Below are positions 33,470 to 44,103 of a stretch of DNA of 64,000 bases, piece by piece. Position numbers and translations under genes: made by a program. The stretch is from contig JAWSUZ010000006.1 of the NCBI GenBank assembly GCA_033852165.1, positions 62,001 through 126,000 on the forward strand. The letters are read 5' to 3'. The DNA comes from Agarilytica sp033852165 (GTDB lineage: Bacteria > Pseudomonadota > Gammaproteobacteria > Pseudomonadales > Cellvibrionaceae). How positions within the stretch are numbered: the first letter of the stretch is position 1; the number at the start of each line of letters is the position of its first letter. Under the pieces are notes generated by a model. The model made no database searches, was not told where the DNA came from, and was given only the letters and a program-made list of their open reading frames with translations.

Positions 33470-36400
33470 TTAGCTAGATTTTAACGCTTCTTTAAGAGCT
33501 GCTTCAATTTCAACAGCGCTTACAGTTGCTTTCGCATTTTTCTCTTCACGTTTACGCTTGCGCTCTTTGTGATAAGCCAAGCCGGTACCTGCAGGAATCA
33601 AACGACCAACAACTACGTTTTCTTTCAAGCCACGCAACTTATCAACTTTACCTGTAACAGCTGCCTCAGTCAGAACTCGCGTAGTTTCTTGGAAGGATGC
33701 TGCAGAAATAAAGGATTCTGTAACCAAGGAAGCCTTAGTAATACCTAACAACTGCCGCTCAAATTTTGCAGGTTGCTTACTTTCAGACCGCAATTTTTCG
33801 TTCGCATCTATAACTCTATGGTATTCCACTTGCTCACCTTTAATGAACTCAGAGTCTCCCATAAAAGTAATATCGGCTTTACGTAACATCTGACGGACGA
33901 TGGTTTCAATATGCTTATCGTTGATCTTCACACCTTGTAAGCGATAAACATCTTGAATTTCATTGATGATGTAACGCGCAAGCGACTCAACACCTTTCAA
34001 GCGTAATATATCGTGCGGATTACTTGGGCCATCAGATACAACTTCGCCCTTAGCAACAACTTCACCTTCAAACACTGTCAATTGACGATGCTTAGGAATC
34101 AAGACTTCGTAATGCGTAGAACCATCGTCTAGCAGCTCGCCATTAGTCGGCGTGATCACCAGACGACGCTTGCCTTTGGTTTCTTTACCAAAGCTCACAG
34201 TTCCTGAAATCTCAGCAAGAATTGAGGGTTCTTTAGGCTTACGCGCTTCAAACAAGTCGGCAACACGAGGTAGACCACCGGTGATATCTCGAGTCTTAGA
34301 ACTCTCTTGCGGGATACGCGCAATAATGTCTCCAACTTCCAATTGATCACCATCGCTGATGCTCAATATGGATTTCGCTGGCAATAAATAGTGTGCTGGC
34401 TGCTTAGTGTTAGCCAAGAACAACTCATTTCCATCGCTATCCAAAAGCGTAATAGCTGGCTTCAGGTCTTTACCTGCCGCAGGACGCTCAGCTGGATCAA
34501 TAATTTCAATCGATGACAAGCCCGTCATATCATCGGTTTTCTTGCGAATGGAGATATTTTCTTCCATTCCGGTAAAGGCAACTTTACCCGCGACCTCGGT
34601 AACGATTGGGTGAGTATGCGGATCCCACTTAGCGACAATACTGCCACCCGTAACATTGTCCCCATCCGCGACACTAAGCATTGCACCGTATGGAATTTTA
34701 TAGCGTTCACGTTCGCGGCCTGCTGAATCAGCAACAGCAATTTCACCCGAACGAGATACCGCAACCAAACCGCCAGTCAATCGCTTAACAGTCTTAATGT
34801 TGTGAAGACGAATAACACCGTCTTGCTTCACTTCAACACTGTCAGCAGCAGCAGCACGACTTGCCGCACCACCGATGTGGAACGTACGCATTGTTAGCTG
34901 TGTACCCGGCTCACCAATGGATTGAGCTGCGATAACACCGACAGCCTCACCTTCGTTAACGCGGTGTCCACGAGCCAAATCGCGACCATAGCACTGAGCA
35001 CAAATTCCGAAGCGGGCTGTACAGTGGATAGGGGAACGAGCAACAACCTCATCAATACCCAGAGCTTCTACACGCTCAACCCATTTTTCGTCAATAATGG
35101 TACCGGCAGGTATCAATATTTCATCACTACCAACTTTCATCACGTCGCGAGCAATTACACGACCGAGAAGGCGATCACCCAACGATTCGATGATGTCTCC
35201 ACCCTCGATAACTGGATTCATGGTCAAACCTTCATTTGTACCACAATCAACTTCTGTAATGACAACATCTTGCGCCACATCAACCAAACGACGAGTTAGA
35301 TACCCGGAGTTTGCTGTTTTCAACGCCGTATCGGCCAATCCTTTACGAGCACCGTGAGTAGAGATGAAGTACTGCATCACGTTCAAACCTTCACGGAAGT
35401 TCGCAATGATCGGCGTTTCAATAATTGAACCGTCTGGACGAGCCATCAAACCACGCATACCTGCGAGCTGACGAATCTGTGCGGGAGAACCACGAGCACC
35501 AGAGTCGGCATACATAAATATAGAGTTGAAAGAAGCTTGTTCTTCTTCTTCTCCATTTTTATTTATAACCATTTCTGTTGAAATGCCTTCCATCATTGAC
35601 TTCGCAACCAGTTCGTTCGCACGAGACCAGATATCGATAACTTTGTTGTACTTTTCACCTTGGGTTACTAGACCTGAAGCGTATTGAGATTCGATCTCTT
35701 TCACTTCAGCTTCAGCGCTTTCTACAATCGCATTTTTATTAGTAGGGATTTCAAAATCGTTAACACCGATCGAGGAGCCTGAGCGCGTACTAAATTGATA
35801 ACCGGTATACATCAGATTATCGGCGAAAATAACAGTCGCTTTCAAACCAACGATTCGGTAACAAAAGTTAATACAGGCAGAGATAGCCTTTTTAACCATC
35901 GGCCGATCAATCAAACTGAACGGAATGCCATCAGGTACTTTATCGAAAAGCAATACGCGACCAACAGTCGTTGCTACGAGTTTTCGACTTGACTGTTTTT
36001 CGCCATCTTCGCCGATAATGACCTCACGTAAACGCACTTTAATACGCGCCTGCAAACCCACTTTTCCGCCGTAATACGCACGAGAGACTTCTTTCTCGTC
36101 CGTGAATACCATACCTTCGCCAAGATCATTCACGCGTTCACGCGTCAGCCAGTACAAACCAAGTACCACATCCTGAGAAGGAACGATAATTGGCTCACCA
36201 CTTGCTGGCGATAGAATGTTATTCGTAGACATCATCAAAGCACGCGCTTCAAGCTGAGCTTCAATCGTCAATGGAATATGAACAGCCATTTGATCGCCAT
36301 CGAAGTCAGCGTTATACGCCGCACAAACGAGTGGATGTAACTGAATAGCCTTACCTTCAATAAGCACTGGCTCAAATGCCTGAATACCCAATCTATGAAG

Positions 36401-37684
36401 TGTCGGAGCCCTGTTCAATAAAACAGGATGTTCACGAATAACGTCGTCAAGAATATCCCATACAACAGGCTCTTCTCGTTCAACCATTTTTTTCGCAGCT
36501 TTGATCGTAGTCGCAAGTCCGCGCAACTCCAGTTTGCTGAAAATAAACGGCTTAAATAATTCCAATGCCATCTTCTTAGGAAGACCACACTGATGCAGAC
36601 GTAGAGTAGGACCGGTTACGATTACAGAACGACCCGAATAATCAACTCGTTTACCCAAAAGGTTTTGACGAAAACGACCCTGCTTACCTTTAATCATGTC
36701 GGCAAGTGATTTCAATGGACGCTTGTTTGATCCAGTAATTGCACGACCACGACGACCATTATCAAGCAATGCATCAACAGCTTCTTGAAGCATACGCTTC
36801 TCGTTGCGCACGATAATGTCGGGAGCATTTAGGTCTAATAGACGCTTCAAACGATTGTTACGGTTGATCACTCGACGATAAAGGTCGTTTAGATCAGAAG
36901 TCGCAAAACGACCACCATCTAGAGGGACCAACGGACGAAGATCGGGCGGTAAAATCGGAAGAGCTTCCAAGATCATCCATTCAGGCTTATTACCAGACTG
37001 GAGAAACGCCTCTAACAACTTCAATCGTTTACTAAGTTTTTTGATTTTGGTTTCGGAATTAGTGTTCGGAATTTCTTCACGAATATCTTGAGCATCACGA
37101 TTGAGATCGATATCAACAACTAATTGCTGAATCGCTTCTGCGCCCATTTTCGCGTCGAATTCATCTCCGAATTCTTCCATCGCTTCGAAGTACTGCTCAT
37201 CGGTAAGCAATTGACCACGCTCTAAAGTAGTCATGCCCGGATCAGTCACAACGAAGGATTCGAAATACAAAATACGTTCAATACTACGCAAGGTCATATC
37301 AAGTAATAAACCGATACGACTTGGCAATGATTTTAGAAACCATATATGCGCAACTGGACATGCCAATTCGACATGGCCCATACGCTCACGACGCACTTTG
37401 GCTAACGTGACTTCTACGCCACATTTTTCACAAATAATGCCGCGATGCTTCATGCGTTTGTACTTGCCACACAAGCATTCGTAATCTTTGATCGGGCCAA
37501 AAATTTTCGCACAGAATAAGCCATCACGTTCAGGCTTAAAGGTTCGATAGTTAATAGTCTCTGGCTTTTTAACTTCACCAAATGACCAAGAACGAATCAC
37601 TTCAGGCGAAGACAAACCGATTTTAATACCATCAAACTCTTCCGAGTTACCTTGGTTCTTTAATAGGTTCAACAGGTCTTTCAA
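33470..37684 (-). CDS. rpoC: RNA polymerase beta-prime subunit
   Basis: Catalytic beta-prime subunit, 1404 residues. The N-terminal zinc site is CLCGKYKRMKHRGIICEKCG. The lid/rudder regions follow, and the metal-binding motif NADFDGDQMAVH near residue 460 holds the three Asp that chelate the active-site magnesium. The bridge helix/trigger loop region includes LTMRTFHIGG, and the second zinc site has CTARFGICAQCYG. It is encoded 76 nt after rpoB, ending before the str promoter with no clear terminator seen. Confidence 0.98.
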   Translation of the reverse strand: MKDLLNLLKNQGNSEEFDGIKIGLSSPEVIRSWSFGEVKKPETINYRTFKPERDGLFCAKIFGPIKDYECLCGKYKRMKHRGIICEKCGVEVTLAKVRRERMGHVELACPVAHIWFLKSLPSRIGLLLDMTLRSIERILYFESFVVTDPGMTTLERGQLLTDEQYFEAMEEFGDEFDAKMGAEAIQQLVVDIDLNRDAQDIREEIPNTNSETKIKKLSKRLKLLEAFLQSGNKPEWMILEALPILPPDLRPLVPLDGGRFATSDLNDLYRRVINRNNRLKRLLDLNAPDIIVRNEKRMLQEAVDALLDNGRRGRAITGSNKRPLKSLADMIKGKQGRFRQNLLGKRVDYSGRSVIVTGPTLRLHQCGLPKKMALELFKPFIFSKLELRGLATTIKAAKKMVEREEPVVWDILDDVIREHPVLLNRAPTLHRLGIQAFEPVLIEGKAIQLHPLVCAAYNADFDGDQMAVHIPLTIEAQLEARALMMSTNNILSPASGEPIIVPSQDVVLGLYWLTRERVNDLGEGMVFTDEKEVSRAYYGGKVGLQARIKVRLREVIIGEDGEKQSSRKLVATTVGRVLLFDKVPDGIPFSLIDRPMVKKAISACINFCYRIVGLKATVIFADNLMYTGYQFSTRSGSSIGVNDFEIPTNKNAIVESAEAEVKEIESQYASGLVTQGEKYNKVIDIWSRANELVAKSMMEGISTEMVINKNGEEEEQASFNSIFMYADSGARGSPAQIRQLAGMRGLMARPDGSIIETPIIANFREGLNVMQYFISTHGARKGLADTALKTANSGYLTRRLVDVAQDVVITEVDCGTNEGLTMNPVIEGGDIIESLGDRLLGRVIARDVMKVGSDEILIPAGTIIDEKWVERVEALGIDEVVARSPIHCTARFGICAQCYGRDLARGHRVNEGEAVGVIAAQSIGEPGTQLTMRTFHIGGAASRAAAADSVEVKQDGVIRLHNIKTVKRLTGGLVAVSRSGEIAVADSAGRERERYKIPYGAMLSVADGDNVTGGSIVAKWDPHTHPIVTEVAGKVAFTGMEENISIRKKTDDMTGLSSIEIIDPAERPAAGKDLKPAITLLDSDGNELFLANTKQPAHYLLPAKSILSISDGDQLEVGDIIARIPQESSKTRDITGGLPRVADLFEARKPKEPSILAEISGTVSFGKETKGKRRLVITPTNGELLDDGSTHYEVLIPKHRQLTVFEGEVVAKGEVVSDGPSNPHDILRLKGVESLARYIINEIQDVYRLQGVKINDKHIETIVRQMLRKADITFMGDSEFIKGEQVEYHRVIDANEKLRSESKQPAKFERQLLGITKASLVTESFISAASFQETTRVLTEAAVTGKVDKLRGLKENVVVGRLIPAGTGLAYHKERKRKREEKNAKATVSAVEIEAALKEALKSS

Positions 37685-37760
37685 GACAGTTCCTCCAGTG
37701 GGTGCTTAGTGCACAGTGAGTTGAAGTGTTAACACCTCAACTCACCACCGCTAATAAAAA

Positions 37761-40700
37761 TTATTTCTCGTAATCAAACTCGATGTTAATACCCAGCGAG
37801 CGAATCTCTTTGATCAATACGTTAAACGATTCTGGCATACCAGGTTCCATGCGATGATCACCGTCTACGATGTTTTTATACATCTTAGTTCGACCAGCAA
37901 CGTCATCGGATTTAACCGTTAGCATTTCTTGCAAGGTATAGGCAGCACCGTATGCTTCGAGCGCCCAAACTTCCATCTCTCCGAAACGCTGCCCACCAAA
38001 TTGGGCTTTACCACCCAGTGGCTGCTGCGTAACCAAGCTATATGAACCCGTAGAACGCGCATGCATTTTGTCATCCACCAAGTGGTTGAGTTTAAGCATG
38101 TACATATAGCCCACGGTAATAGGACGTTGGAATGCATCACCGGTTCGGCCGTCATATAAAGTCATCTGGCCAGAATCAGGCATATCAGCTAGCCTAAGAA
38201 GTCGCTTAATTTCGCTCTCTTTAGCGCCATCAAAAACACGAGTCGCCATTGGAACACCGGCTTTCAAGTTTTTCGCCAATTCAAGAATTTCTTTATCGCT
38301 AAAGCTATCCAGATCTTCTGTACGAGCACTTTCGCCAGGTTCGTTGTATATCTGCTCTAAGAACTCACGAATCTGGGCGACTTCACGCTGCTCCTGAAGC
38401 ATAACGTCAATTTTCTTACCAAGACCTTTCGCTGCCAAACCTAGGTGTGTTTCAAGAACCTGGCCAACATTCATCCGAGAAGGAACACCAAGAGGGTTAA
38501 GCACGATATCAATAGGATCACCGTGCTCATCATGCGGCATATCTTCGATAGGCATGATTACTGAGATAACACCTTTGTTACCATGACGACCAGCCATTTT
38601 GTCACCAGGCTGAATACGACGTTTGATCGCAAGGTATACCTTAACGATCTTAAGTACACCAGGAGCCAAATCATCGCCGCTTTCTAACTTACCTTTTTTA
38701 TCTTCGAAACGATCATCTAGATCCTTACGACGCTCAGTAAGTTGCTCTTCGGCACGATCGATTTGCTCATTCAGCACATCATCTTGCATGCGGATGCTGA
38801 ACCAATCACCAGCAGGAGTTGCATCTAACATTTCATTAGTAACAGCCTCTCCCTTTATCACATTTTTCCCATTGGCAGCAATTTGGCCAACCAACGCAGC
38901 GCGTAGACGTTCGTATGTAGCACCTTCAACAATGCGATACTCTTCGTTTAAGTCTTTACGTACCTTGTCCAATTGAGTTTTTTCAATCTCTCTTGAACGC
39001 GTGTCTTTTTCAAGACCATCACGAGTAAACACTTGAACATCAATTACCGTACCTTTAACACTAGTAGGGACGCGTAAAGAAGTATCTTTTACATCAGAAG
39101 CTTTCTCACCAAAAATAGCACGGAGTAGTTTTTCTTCTGGGGTCAATTGCGTTTCACCTTTTGGTGTCACTTTACCCACAAGAATATCGCCAGAACAGAC
39201 TTCTGCGCCGACGTAAACAATCCCAGACTCATCTAACTTAGTAAGAGCACCTTCACCAACATTCGGAATATCAGCAGTAACTTCTTCACTTCCTAGCTTA
39301 GTATCACGAGCAATACAGGTTAGCTCTTGGATATGAATAGTCGTAAAACGATCTTCTTTAACAACACGCTCAGAAACTAGAATCGAATCCTCGAAGTTAT
39401 AACCGTTCCAGGTCATAAAGGCGATTCGCATGCTTTGCCCAAGCGCCAACTCACCGAGATCAATAGATGGACCATCCGCAAGGATATCACCACGTGCAAT
39501 ACTATCGCCCGTTCTAACAATCGGCTTTTGGTTAATACAGGTGTTCTGATTGGAACGCGTATATTTAGTCAAATTATAAATATCAACGCCCGCTTCACCA
39601 GCATCGACTTCATCATCCGCTACACGAACAACGATTCGAGCCGCATCAACGCGTTCAATAACACCGCCGTGCTTAGCAATAACACAGACACCTGAGTCTC
39701 GAGCAACGTAGCGCTCGATACCGGTACCAACTATTGGCTTTTCAGCTATGAGAGTTGGTACAGCTTGACGCTGCATGTTAGAACCCATTAACGCTCTGTT
39801 AGCATCATCGTGCTCCAAGAATGGAATCAAGGAGGCTGCAACCGATACAACTTGGCGGGGACTAACGTCCATATATTGAACGTCAGCAGCGGGTTTTAGC
39901 GTAAATTCATTTTCAAACCGCACTGACACAAGGTCTTCAGTCAGTTCGTCATTTTCACCAATTGTAGCGGATGCCTGAGCAATGACGAATTTCGCTTCGT
40001 TAATTGCTGACAAGTACTCAATTTCGGTAGTAACTTTGCCATCAATCACTTTACGGTGAGGGCTTTCTATAAAGCCGTAACTGTTTGTACGAGCGAAAGT
40101 CGCTAAGGAGTTAATCAACCCAATGTTCGGACCTTCAGGTGTCTCAATTGGACATACCCGACCATAGTGCGTCGGATGTACATCACGAACTTCAAATCCA
40201 GCTCGCTCTCGCGTTAAGCCACCGGGGCCTAAGGCAGAAACACGACGCTTATGCGTAATTTCTGATAGCGGGTTGTTTTGATCCATAAACTGAGAAAGCT
40301 GACTAGAACCGAAGAACTCTTTCACTGCTGCAGCCACTGGCTTAGCATTGATCAAATCTTGTGGCATCAAGCCTTCACTTTCGGCCATAGACAAACGCTC
40401 TTTGACCGCACGTTCAACACGAACTAAGCCAACACGGAATTGGTTTTCCGCCATCTCGCCTACAGAACGAATGCGTCGGTTACCAAGGTGATCAATATCA
40501 TCCACAACACCTTTACCGTTACGAATATCGATAAGCGTCGTTAAGACGTCAACGATATCAGTGTTGGATAAGGTACCTTCGCCCTTATCACTATCTCTGT
40601 TAAGACGACGGTTGAACTTCATTCGACCAACACCAGACAGATCGTAGCGTTCTTGAGAGAAGAATAAATTTTGGAAAAGGCCTTCGGCTGACTCTTTGGT

Positions 40701-41846
40701 TGGTGGCTCACCAGGACGCATCATGCGATAAATTTCCACCAAAGCCTCTAGCTGAGTTTTAGATGGATCGCTACGTAATGTGTCAGAGATAAACGGGCCA
40801 CAATCGAGATCGTTGGTATATATCGTCTCAAAGCTCTTAATTCCTGCCTTAACAAGAATTTCCATCGCCTCTTCGGTAAGCTCGGCATTACATTCAAGTA
40901 ATAGCTCACCTGTACTTTTATCAACGACATCTTTAGCCAGAGATCGACCAATTAAATACTCAGTTGGAACTTGTAACTCTTTAATGCCTTCTTTTTCGAT
41001 CTCGCGAATATGACGCGCCGTAATCCGACGGCCTGTCTCAACAATGACATTACCTTTATTACCGACGAGATCGAAAGTAGCGATATCACCGCGTAAACGA
41101 GACGCAACAAGTTCAAGTTTAAATTCACCCTCACCCGTAACAGTAAAGTTGGTCGTTTCAAAAAACAAAGCGAGCATTTCTTCGTTGCTGTAGCCAAGAG
41201 CTCGCAACAAGATTGTTGCTGGCAACTTACGGCGGCGATCGATCCTAACGAACACAAGATCTTTCGGGTCGAATTCAAAATCCAACCAGGAGCCACGGTA
41301 AGGAATAACACGGGCGGAATACAACAATTTACCGGAGGAATGAGTCTTACCTTTGTCGTGCTCAAAAAAGACGCCTGGGGAACGGTGTAGCTGAGAGACG
41401 ATAACACGCTCAGTACCGTTGATAACGAATGTACCATTCTCAGTCATCAATGGGATTTCACCCATATAGACTTCTTGCTCTTTAATATCTTTGATGGCTC
41501 GAGTAGAAGATTCTTTATCGTAGATAATCAAGCGCACACGCACACGCAATGGTGCGGCATATGTAGTTCCGCGAAGCGTACACTCGGTCACATCGAAAAC
41601 CGGCTTACCCAACGTGTAACTTACGTATTCTAGTGCTGCATTTCCTGAGTAACTACTGATAGGAAATACGGATTTAAACGCTGCATGTAATCCGATTTCA
41701 GCAAATTCCTCTGGTTTTTTACCTGTCTGGGTAAATTTCCGATAGGAATCTAGTTGAATCGCAAGAAGATACGGCACATCCATCACATCTTGGAGTTTGC
41801 CAAAATCCTTCCGAATGCGTTTTTTCTCAGTATATGAGTAAGCCAT
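37761..41846 (-). CDS. rpoB: RNA polymerase beta subunit
   Basis: Beta subunit, 1361 residues from ATG 41846 (MAYSYTEKKRIRKDFGKL). The frame extends nine codons up, but GAGG precedes this ATG. The rifampicin region is present and wild-type in appearance (SQLSQFMDQNNPLSEITHKRRVSALGPGG). So are the flap and switch segments (GDKMAGRHGNKGVIS, GGKAQFGGQRFGEMEVWAL). It is co-transcribed with rplJ-rplL and rpoC, after an attenuator-like hairpin. Confidence 0.98.
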   Translation of the reverse strand: MAYSYTEKKRIRKDFGKLQDVMDVPYLLAIQLDSYRKFTQTGKKPEEFAEIGLHAAFKSVFPISSYSGNAALEYVSYTLGKPVFDVTECTLRGTTYAAPLRVRVRLIIYDKESSTRAIKDIKEQEVYMGEIPLMTENGTFVINGTERVIVSQLHRSPGVFFEHDKGKTHSSGKLLYSARVIPYRGSWLDFEFDPKDLVFVRIDRRRKLPATILLRALGYSNEEMLALFFETTNFTVTGEGEFKLELVASRLRGDIATFDLVGNKGNVIVETGRRITARHIREIEKEGIKELQVPTEYLIGRSLAKDVVDKSTGELLLECNAELTEEAMEILVKAGIKSFETIYTNDLDCGPFISDTLRSDPSKTQLEALVEIYRMMRPGEPPTKESAEGLFQNLFFSQERYDLSGVGRMKFNRRLNRDSDKGEGTLSNTDIVDVLTTLIDIRNGKGVVDDIDHLGNRRIRSVGEMAENQFRVGLVRVERAVKERLSMAESEGLMPQDLINAKPVAAAVKEFFGSSQLSQFMDQNNPLSEITHKRRVSALGPGGLTRERAGFEVRDVHPTHYGRVCPIETPEGPNIGLINSLATFARTNSYGFIESPHRKVIDGKVTTEIEYLSAINEAKFVIAQASATIGENDELTEDLVSVRFENEFTLKPAADVQYMDVSPRQVVSVAASLIPFLEHDDANRALMGSNMQRQAVPTLIAEKPIVGTGIERYVARDSGVCVIAKHGGVIERVDAARIVVRVADDEVDAGEAGVDIYNLTKYTRSNQNTCINQKPIVRTGDSIARGDILADGPSIDLGELALGQSMRIAFMTWNGYNFEDSILVSERVVKEDRFTTIHIQELTCIARDTKLGSEEVTADIPNVGEGALTKLDESGIVYVGAEVCSGDILVGKVTPKGETQLTPEEKLLRAIFGEKASDVKDTSLRVPTSVKGTVIDVQVFTRDGLEKDTRSREIEKTQLDKVRKDLNEEYRIVEGATYERLRAALVGQIAANGKNVIKGEAVTNEMLDATPAGDWFSIRMQDDVLNEQIDRAEEQLTERRKDLDDRFEDKKGKLESGDDLAPGVLKIVKVYLAIKRRIQPGDKMAGRHGNKGVISVIMPIEDMPHDEHGDPIDIVLNPLGVPSRMNVGQVLETHLGLAAKGLGKKIDVMLQEQREVAQIREFLEQIYNEPGESARTEDLDSFSDKEILELAKNLKAGVPMATRVFDGAKESEIKRLLRLADMPDSGQMTLYDGRTGDAFQRPITVGYMYMLKLNHLVDDKMHARSTGSYSLVTQQPLGGKAQFGGQRFGEMEVWALEAYGAAYTLQEMLTVKSDDVAGRTKMYKNIVDGDHRMEPGMPESFNVLIKEIRSLGINIEFDYEK

Positions 41847-42047
41847 TAGTGTTGTATTCCTCAGCTTGTTCACGGATGAGTATTAACAGAGAGATCCATA
41901 AGGGCTTTGCTTTATGCTCTCAATCTGCTTCTGCGACAAATCGAGTTTCCCAACCCGACGTTCGCTTCATTCAATTCTGTTGTGGGAGACCCAGTTTCAC
42001 GGGTTTCACCACCTGCTTCAAAAAATTAATTTCCTGAAACAGAGAAA

Positions 42048-42073
42048 GGCCGACGGTTAATTAACCGTCAGCC
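42048..42073 (-). terminator. Attenuator-type hairpin between rplL and rpoB
   Basis: A near-perfect 13-bp inverted repeat (42048-42060 with 42061-42073) centred on the palindrome GACGGTTAATTAACCGTC. A pyrimidine run TTTCTCTGTTTC follows on the minus strand. It lies ~30 nt after the rplL stop. A partial terminator is known at this position in E. coli, lowering rpoBC relative to L7/L12; the same is inferred here. Confidence 0.75.
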
Positions 42074-42105
42074 CAGCACCAAATAAATTTGGATTTAGTT
42101 TGAAC

Positions 42106-42480
42106 TTACTTAAGTTCAATAGTCGCGCCAGCTTCTTCCAACGTCTTCTTAGCTGCTTCAGCGTCTTCTTTAGAAAGAGCTTCTTTAACAGTAGAAGGTG
42201 CGCCATCAACAACAGCTTTTGCTTCTTTAAGGCCAAGGCCTGTAACACTACGAACAGCTTTAATAACATTAACTTTCTTGTCACCAATAGCAGTAAGCAT
42301 TACGTCAAATTCAGTTTGCTCTTCGGCAGCAGCGGCACCGTCAGCAGCAGGAGCTGCAACAGCAACTGCAGCAGCAGCAGATACACCAAATTTTTCTTCC
42401 ATTGCAGAAACAAGCTCTACAACATCCATTACTGACATTTCAGCAATTGCGTCTAAAATTTCTTCTTTAGAAAGAGCCAT
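42106..42480 (-). CDS. rplL: 50S ribosomal protein L7/L12
   Basis: Stalk protein L7/L12, 124 residues, present as dimers on L10 and recruiting EF-Tu and EF-G. The N-terminal dimerisation helix region (MALSKEEILDAIAEMSVMDV) leads to an Ala-rich hinge. The C-terminal factor-binding domain follows (TEFDVMLTAIGDKKVNVIKA, GLGLKEAKAVVDGAPST). It is encoded ~50 nt after rplJ. Confidence 0.98.
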   Translation of the reverse strand: MALSKEEILDAIAEMSVMDVVELVSAMEEKFGVSAAAAVAVAAPAADGAAAAEEQTEFDVMLTAIGDKKVNVIKAVRSVTGLGLKEAKAVVDGAPSTVKEALSKEDAEAAKKTLEEAGATIELK

Positions 42481-42529
42481 TACCCTATCTCCCGATATAA
42501 ATTAATAAATTAAACATACAGCTTGAAAA

Positions 42530-43060
42530 TTAAGCTGCGTCTTGTTTTTGATCACGAACAGCCGCAACAACGCGTGTAACACTGGTAGGTATTTCGTTAA
42601 GAGTACGAACCAATTTGGTGACCGGTGCAATGATGACGCTAGCGAGCATTCCAAGCGCTTGATCTCGTGTAGGCAACTTAGCAAGCGTGTCAAGTTGACT
42701 CGCTTCTAATAATTTGCCGCCAACAGATAAGGCTTTCACTTCAAATTCACTTTGCTCTTTAGCAAAATCTTTGAAGAGGCGAGCTGCAGCACCTGGATCT
42801 TCCATAGAAAATCCAAAAATACTAGGACCAACAAGTACGTCTGCGACACACTCAAAATCAGTACCTTGAACAGCACGCTTTGCAAGCGTATTTCGGACAA
42901 CACGCAAACTCACACCATTTTCACGGGCTTGTTTACGTAAACTGTCCATAGCGCCAACAGTCACACCACGTGAGTCAGCGATCACCAGAGATAACGCGTT
43001 AGCTGCAGTCTCGTTAACGTCAGCGATAATCGCTTTTTTGTCTTCGAGTCCAATAGCCAT
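42530..43060 (-). CDS. rplJ: 50S ribosomal protein L10
   Basis: Stalk-base protein L10, 176 residues from ATG 43060 (MAIGLEDKKAIIADV). The frame is open upstream but the family start is here, with AGGA before it. It binds 23S rRNA with its N-terminal domain and L7/L12 dimers with its C-terminal helix. L10-L7/L12 represses its own translation through the leader, which is recognisable upstream. Confidence 0.98.
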   Translation of the reverse strand: MAIGLEDKKAIIADVNETAANALSLVIADSRGVTVGAMDSLRKQARENGVSLRVVRNTLAKRAVQGTDFECVADVLVGPSIFGFSMEDPGAAARLFKDFAKEQSEFEVKALSVGGKLLEASQLDTLAKLPTRDQALGMLASVIIAPVTKLVRTLNEIPTSVTRVVAAVRDQKQDAA

Positions 43061-43149
43061 GCTTTTTATTTCCTGGTTAAGTTTTGATTCAATAACAAAT
43101 GCTATCGAATCACTAAATCGGTGATATATCGAAAAATGCTCCTGCAACT

Positions 43150-43400
43150 TCGATCGTCGTTACATCCTGCAACATTCCAATTAAAAATCTAATCGGGTCT
43201 CACCGTCTGCGTAGGCTGAAAACTCAAACCTAATTAGGTTTTCGATTAAGTCACATTAGCTACTGCAAATATTGCAAACTGCCGCTTCAGTGGCACCTAC
43301 GGTCTTTGACGCTCAACGCTGCTTTCATAATTGCGAGCTCTCGAAAAAACTCAGCTCAAAAAGTAGCGAAGACCACAAAGTCTGAACTCTTCTCAAAATA
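43150..43400 (-). promoter_or_regulatory. L10 (rplJL) autoregulatory leader
   Basis: A 346-nt untranslated spacer between rplA and rplJ. On the minus strand at 43199-43216 it reads GCCTACGCAGACGGTGAGA, close to the E. coli leader stretch CTGCGTAGACGGTGA, part of the region bound by the L10(L12)4 complex. The boundaries given are approximate, and the structure was not computed. Confidence 0.75.
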
Positions 43401-43406
43401 GGAGGC

Positions 43407-44102
43407 TTACGTCTCTAGAGAAGATATATCTATTATTAAACCGGGTCCCATAGTTGTGCTCAGAGAAATTTTCCCCAAAAACACACCTTTAGCTGAAGCA
43501 GGTTTAGCTTTTTTCAAATCGACCAACAGGGCTTCTAAGTTTTCTTTGATTGCACTTGCATCAAAAGAAACTTTACCGATTGCGCCGTGGATAATGCCGC
43601 CTTTGTCAGTACGAAAACGTACTTGACCAGCTTTAGCTTTTCTTACCGCTTCAGCAACATTTGGCGTTACAGTTCCAGTCTTAGGGTTAGGCATTAGGCC
43701 TCGAGGCCCCAACACTTGACCTAACTGACCAACTACTCTCATTGCTGCAGGGTCTGCAACAACAACATCGAAGTCCATCATGCCGCCTTTAATTTCTGCA
43801 GCAAGCTCTTCCATACCAACAAACTCCGCGCCAGCTTCTTTAGCTGCTTCGGCGTTAGCTCCGGAAGTAAATACAGCAACACGTACATCTTTACCTGTTC
43901 CGTGAGGCAAGCTAGTTGCGCCACGAACATTTTGGTCAGATTTACGAGGATCAACACCAAGATTGATCGCAGCATCGACAGTTTCAGAGAATTTCACTGT
44001 TGAAAGCTCTTTTAATAAAGCAACGGCTTCATTGATACCGTAAAACTTTGTAGGATCAACTTTTTCGTTTATTACTTTTTGACGCTTAGATAATTTAGCC
44101 AC
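43407..44102 (-). CDS. rplA: 50S ribosomal protein L1
   Basis: L1, 231 residues, the mobile E-site stalk protein. It also represses the rplKA mRNA in E. coli. The start is GTG 44102 (VAKLSKRQKVINEKV), one base after the rplK stop and behind GGAGGG. The frame is open to 44168 but would run through rplK. The markers are NLGVDPRKSDQNVRGATSLP and GPRGLMPNPKTGTVTPNVAE. Confidence 0.97.
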   Translation of the reverse strand: MAKLSKRQKVINEKVDPTKFYGINEAVALLKELSTVKFSETVDAAINLGVDPRKSDQNVRGATSLPHGTGKDVRVAVFTSGANAEAAKEAGAEFVGMEELAAEIKGGMMDFDVVVADPAAMRVVGQLGQVLGPRGLMPNPKTGTVTPNVAEAVRKAKAGQVRFRTDKGGIIHGAIGKVSFDASAIKENLEALLVDLKKAKPASAKGVFLGKISLSTTMGPGLIIDISSLET

Positions 44103-44103
44103 C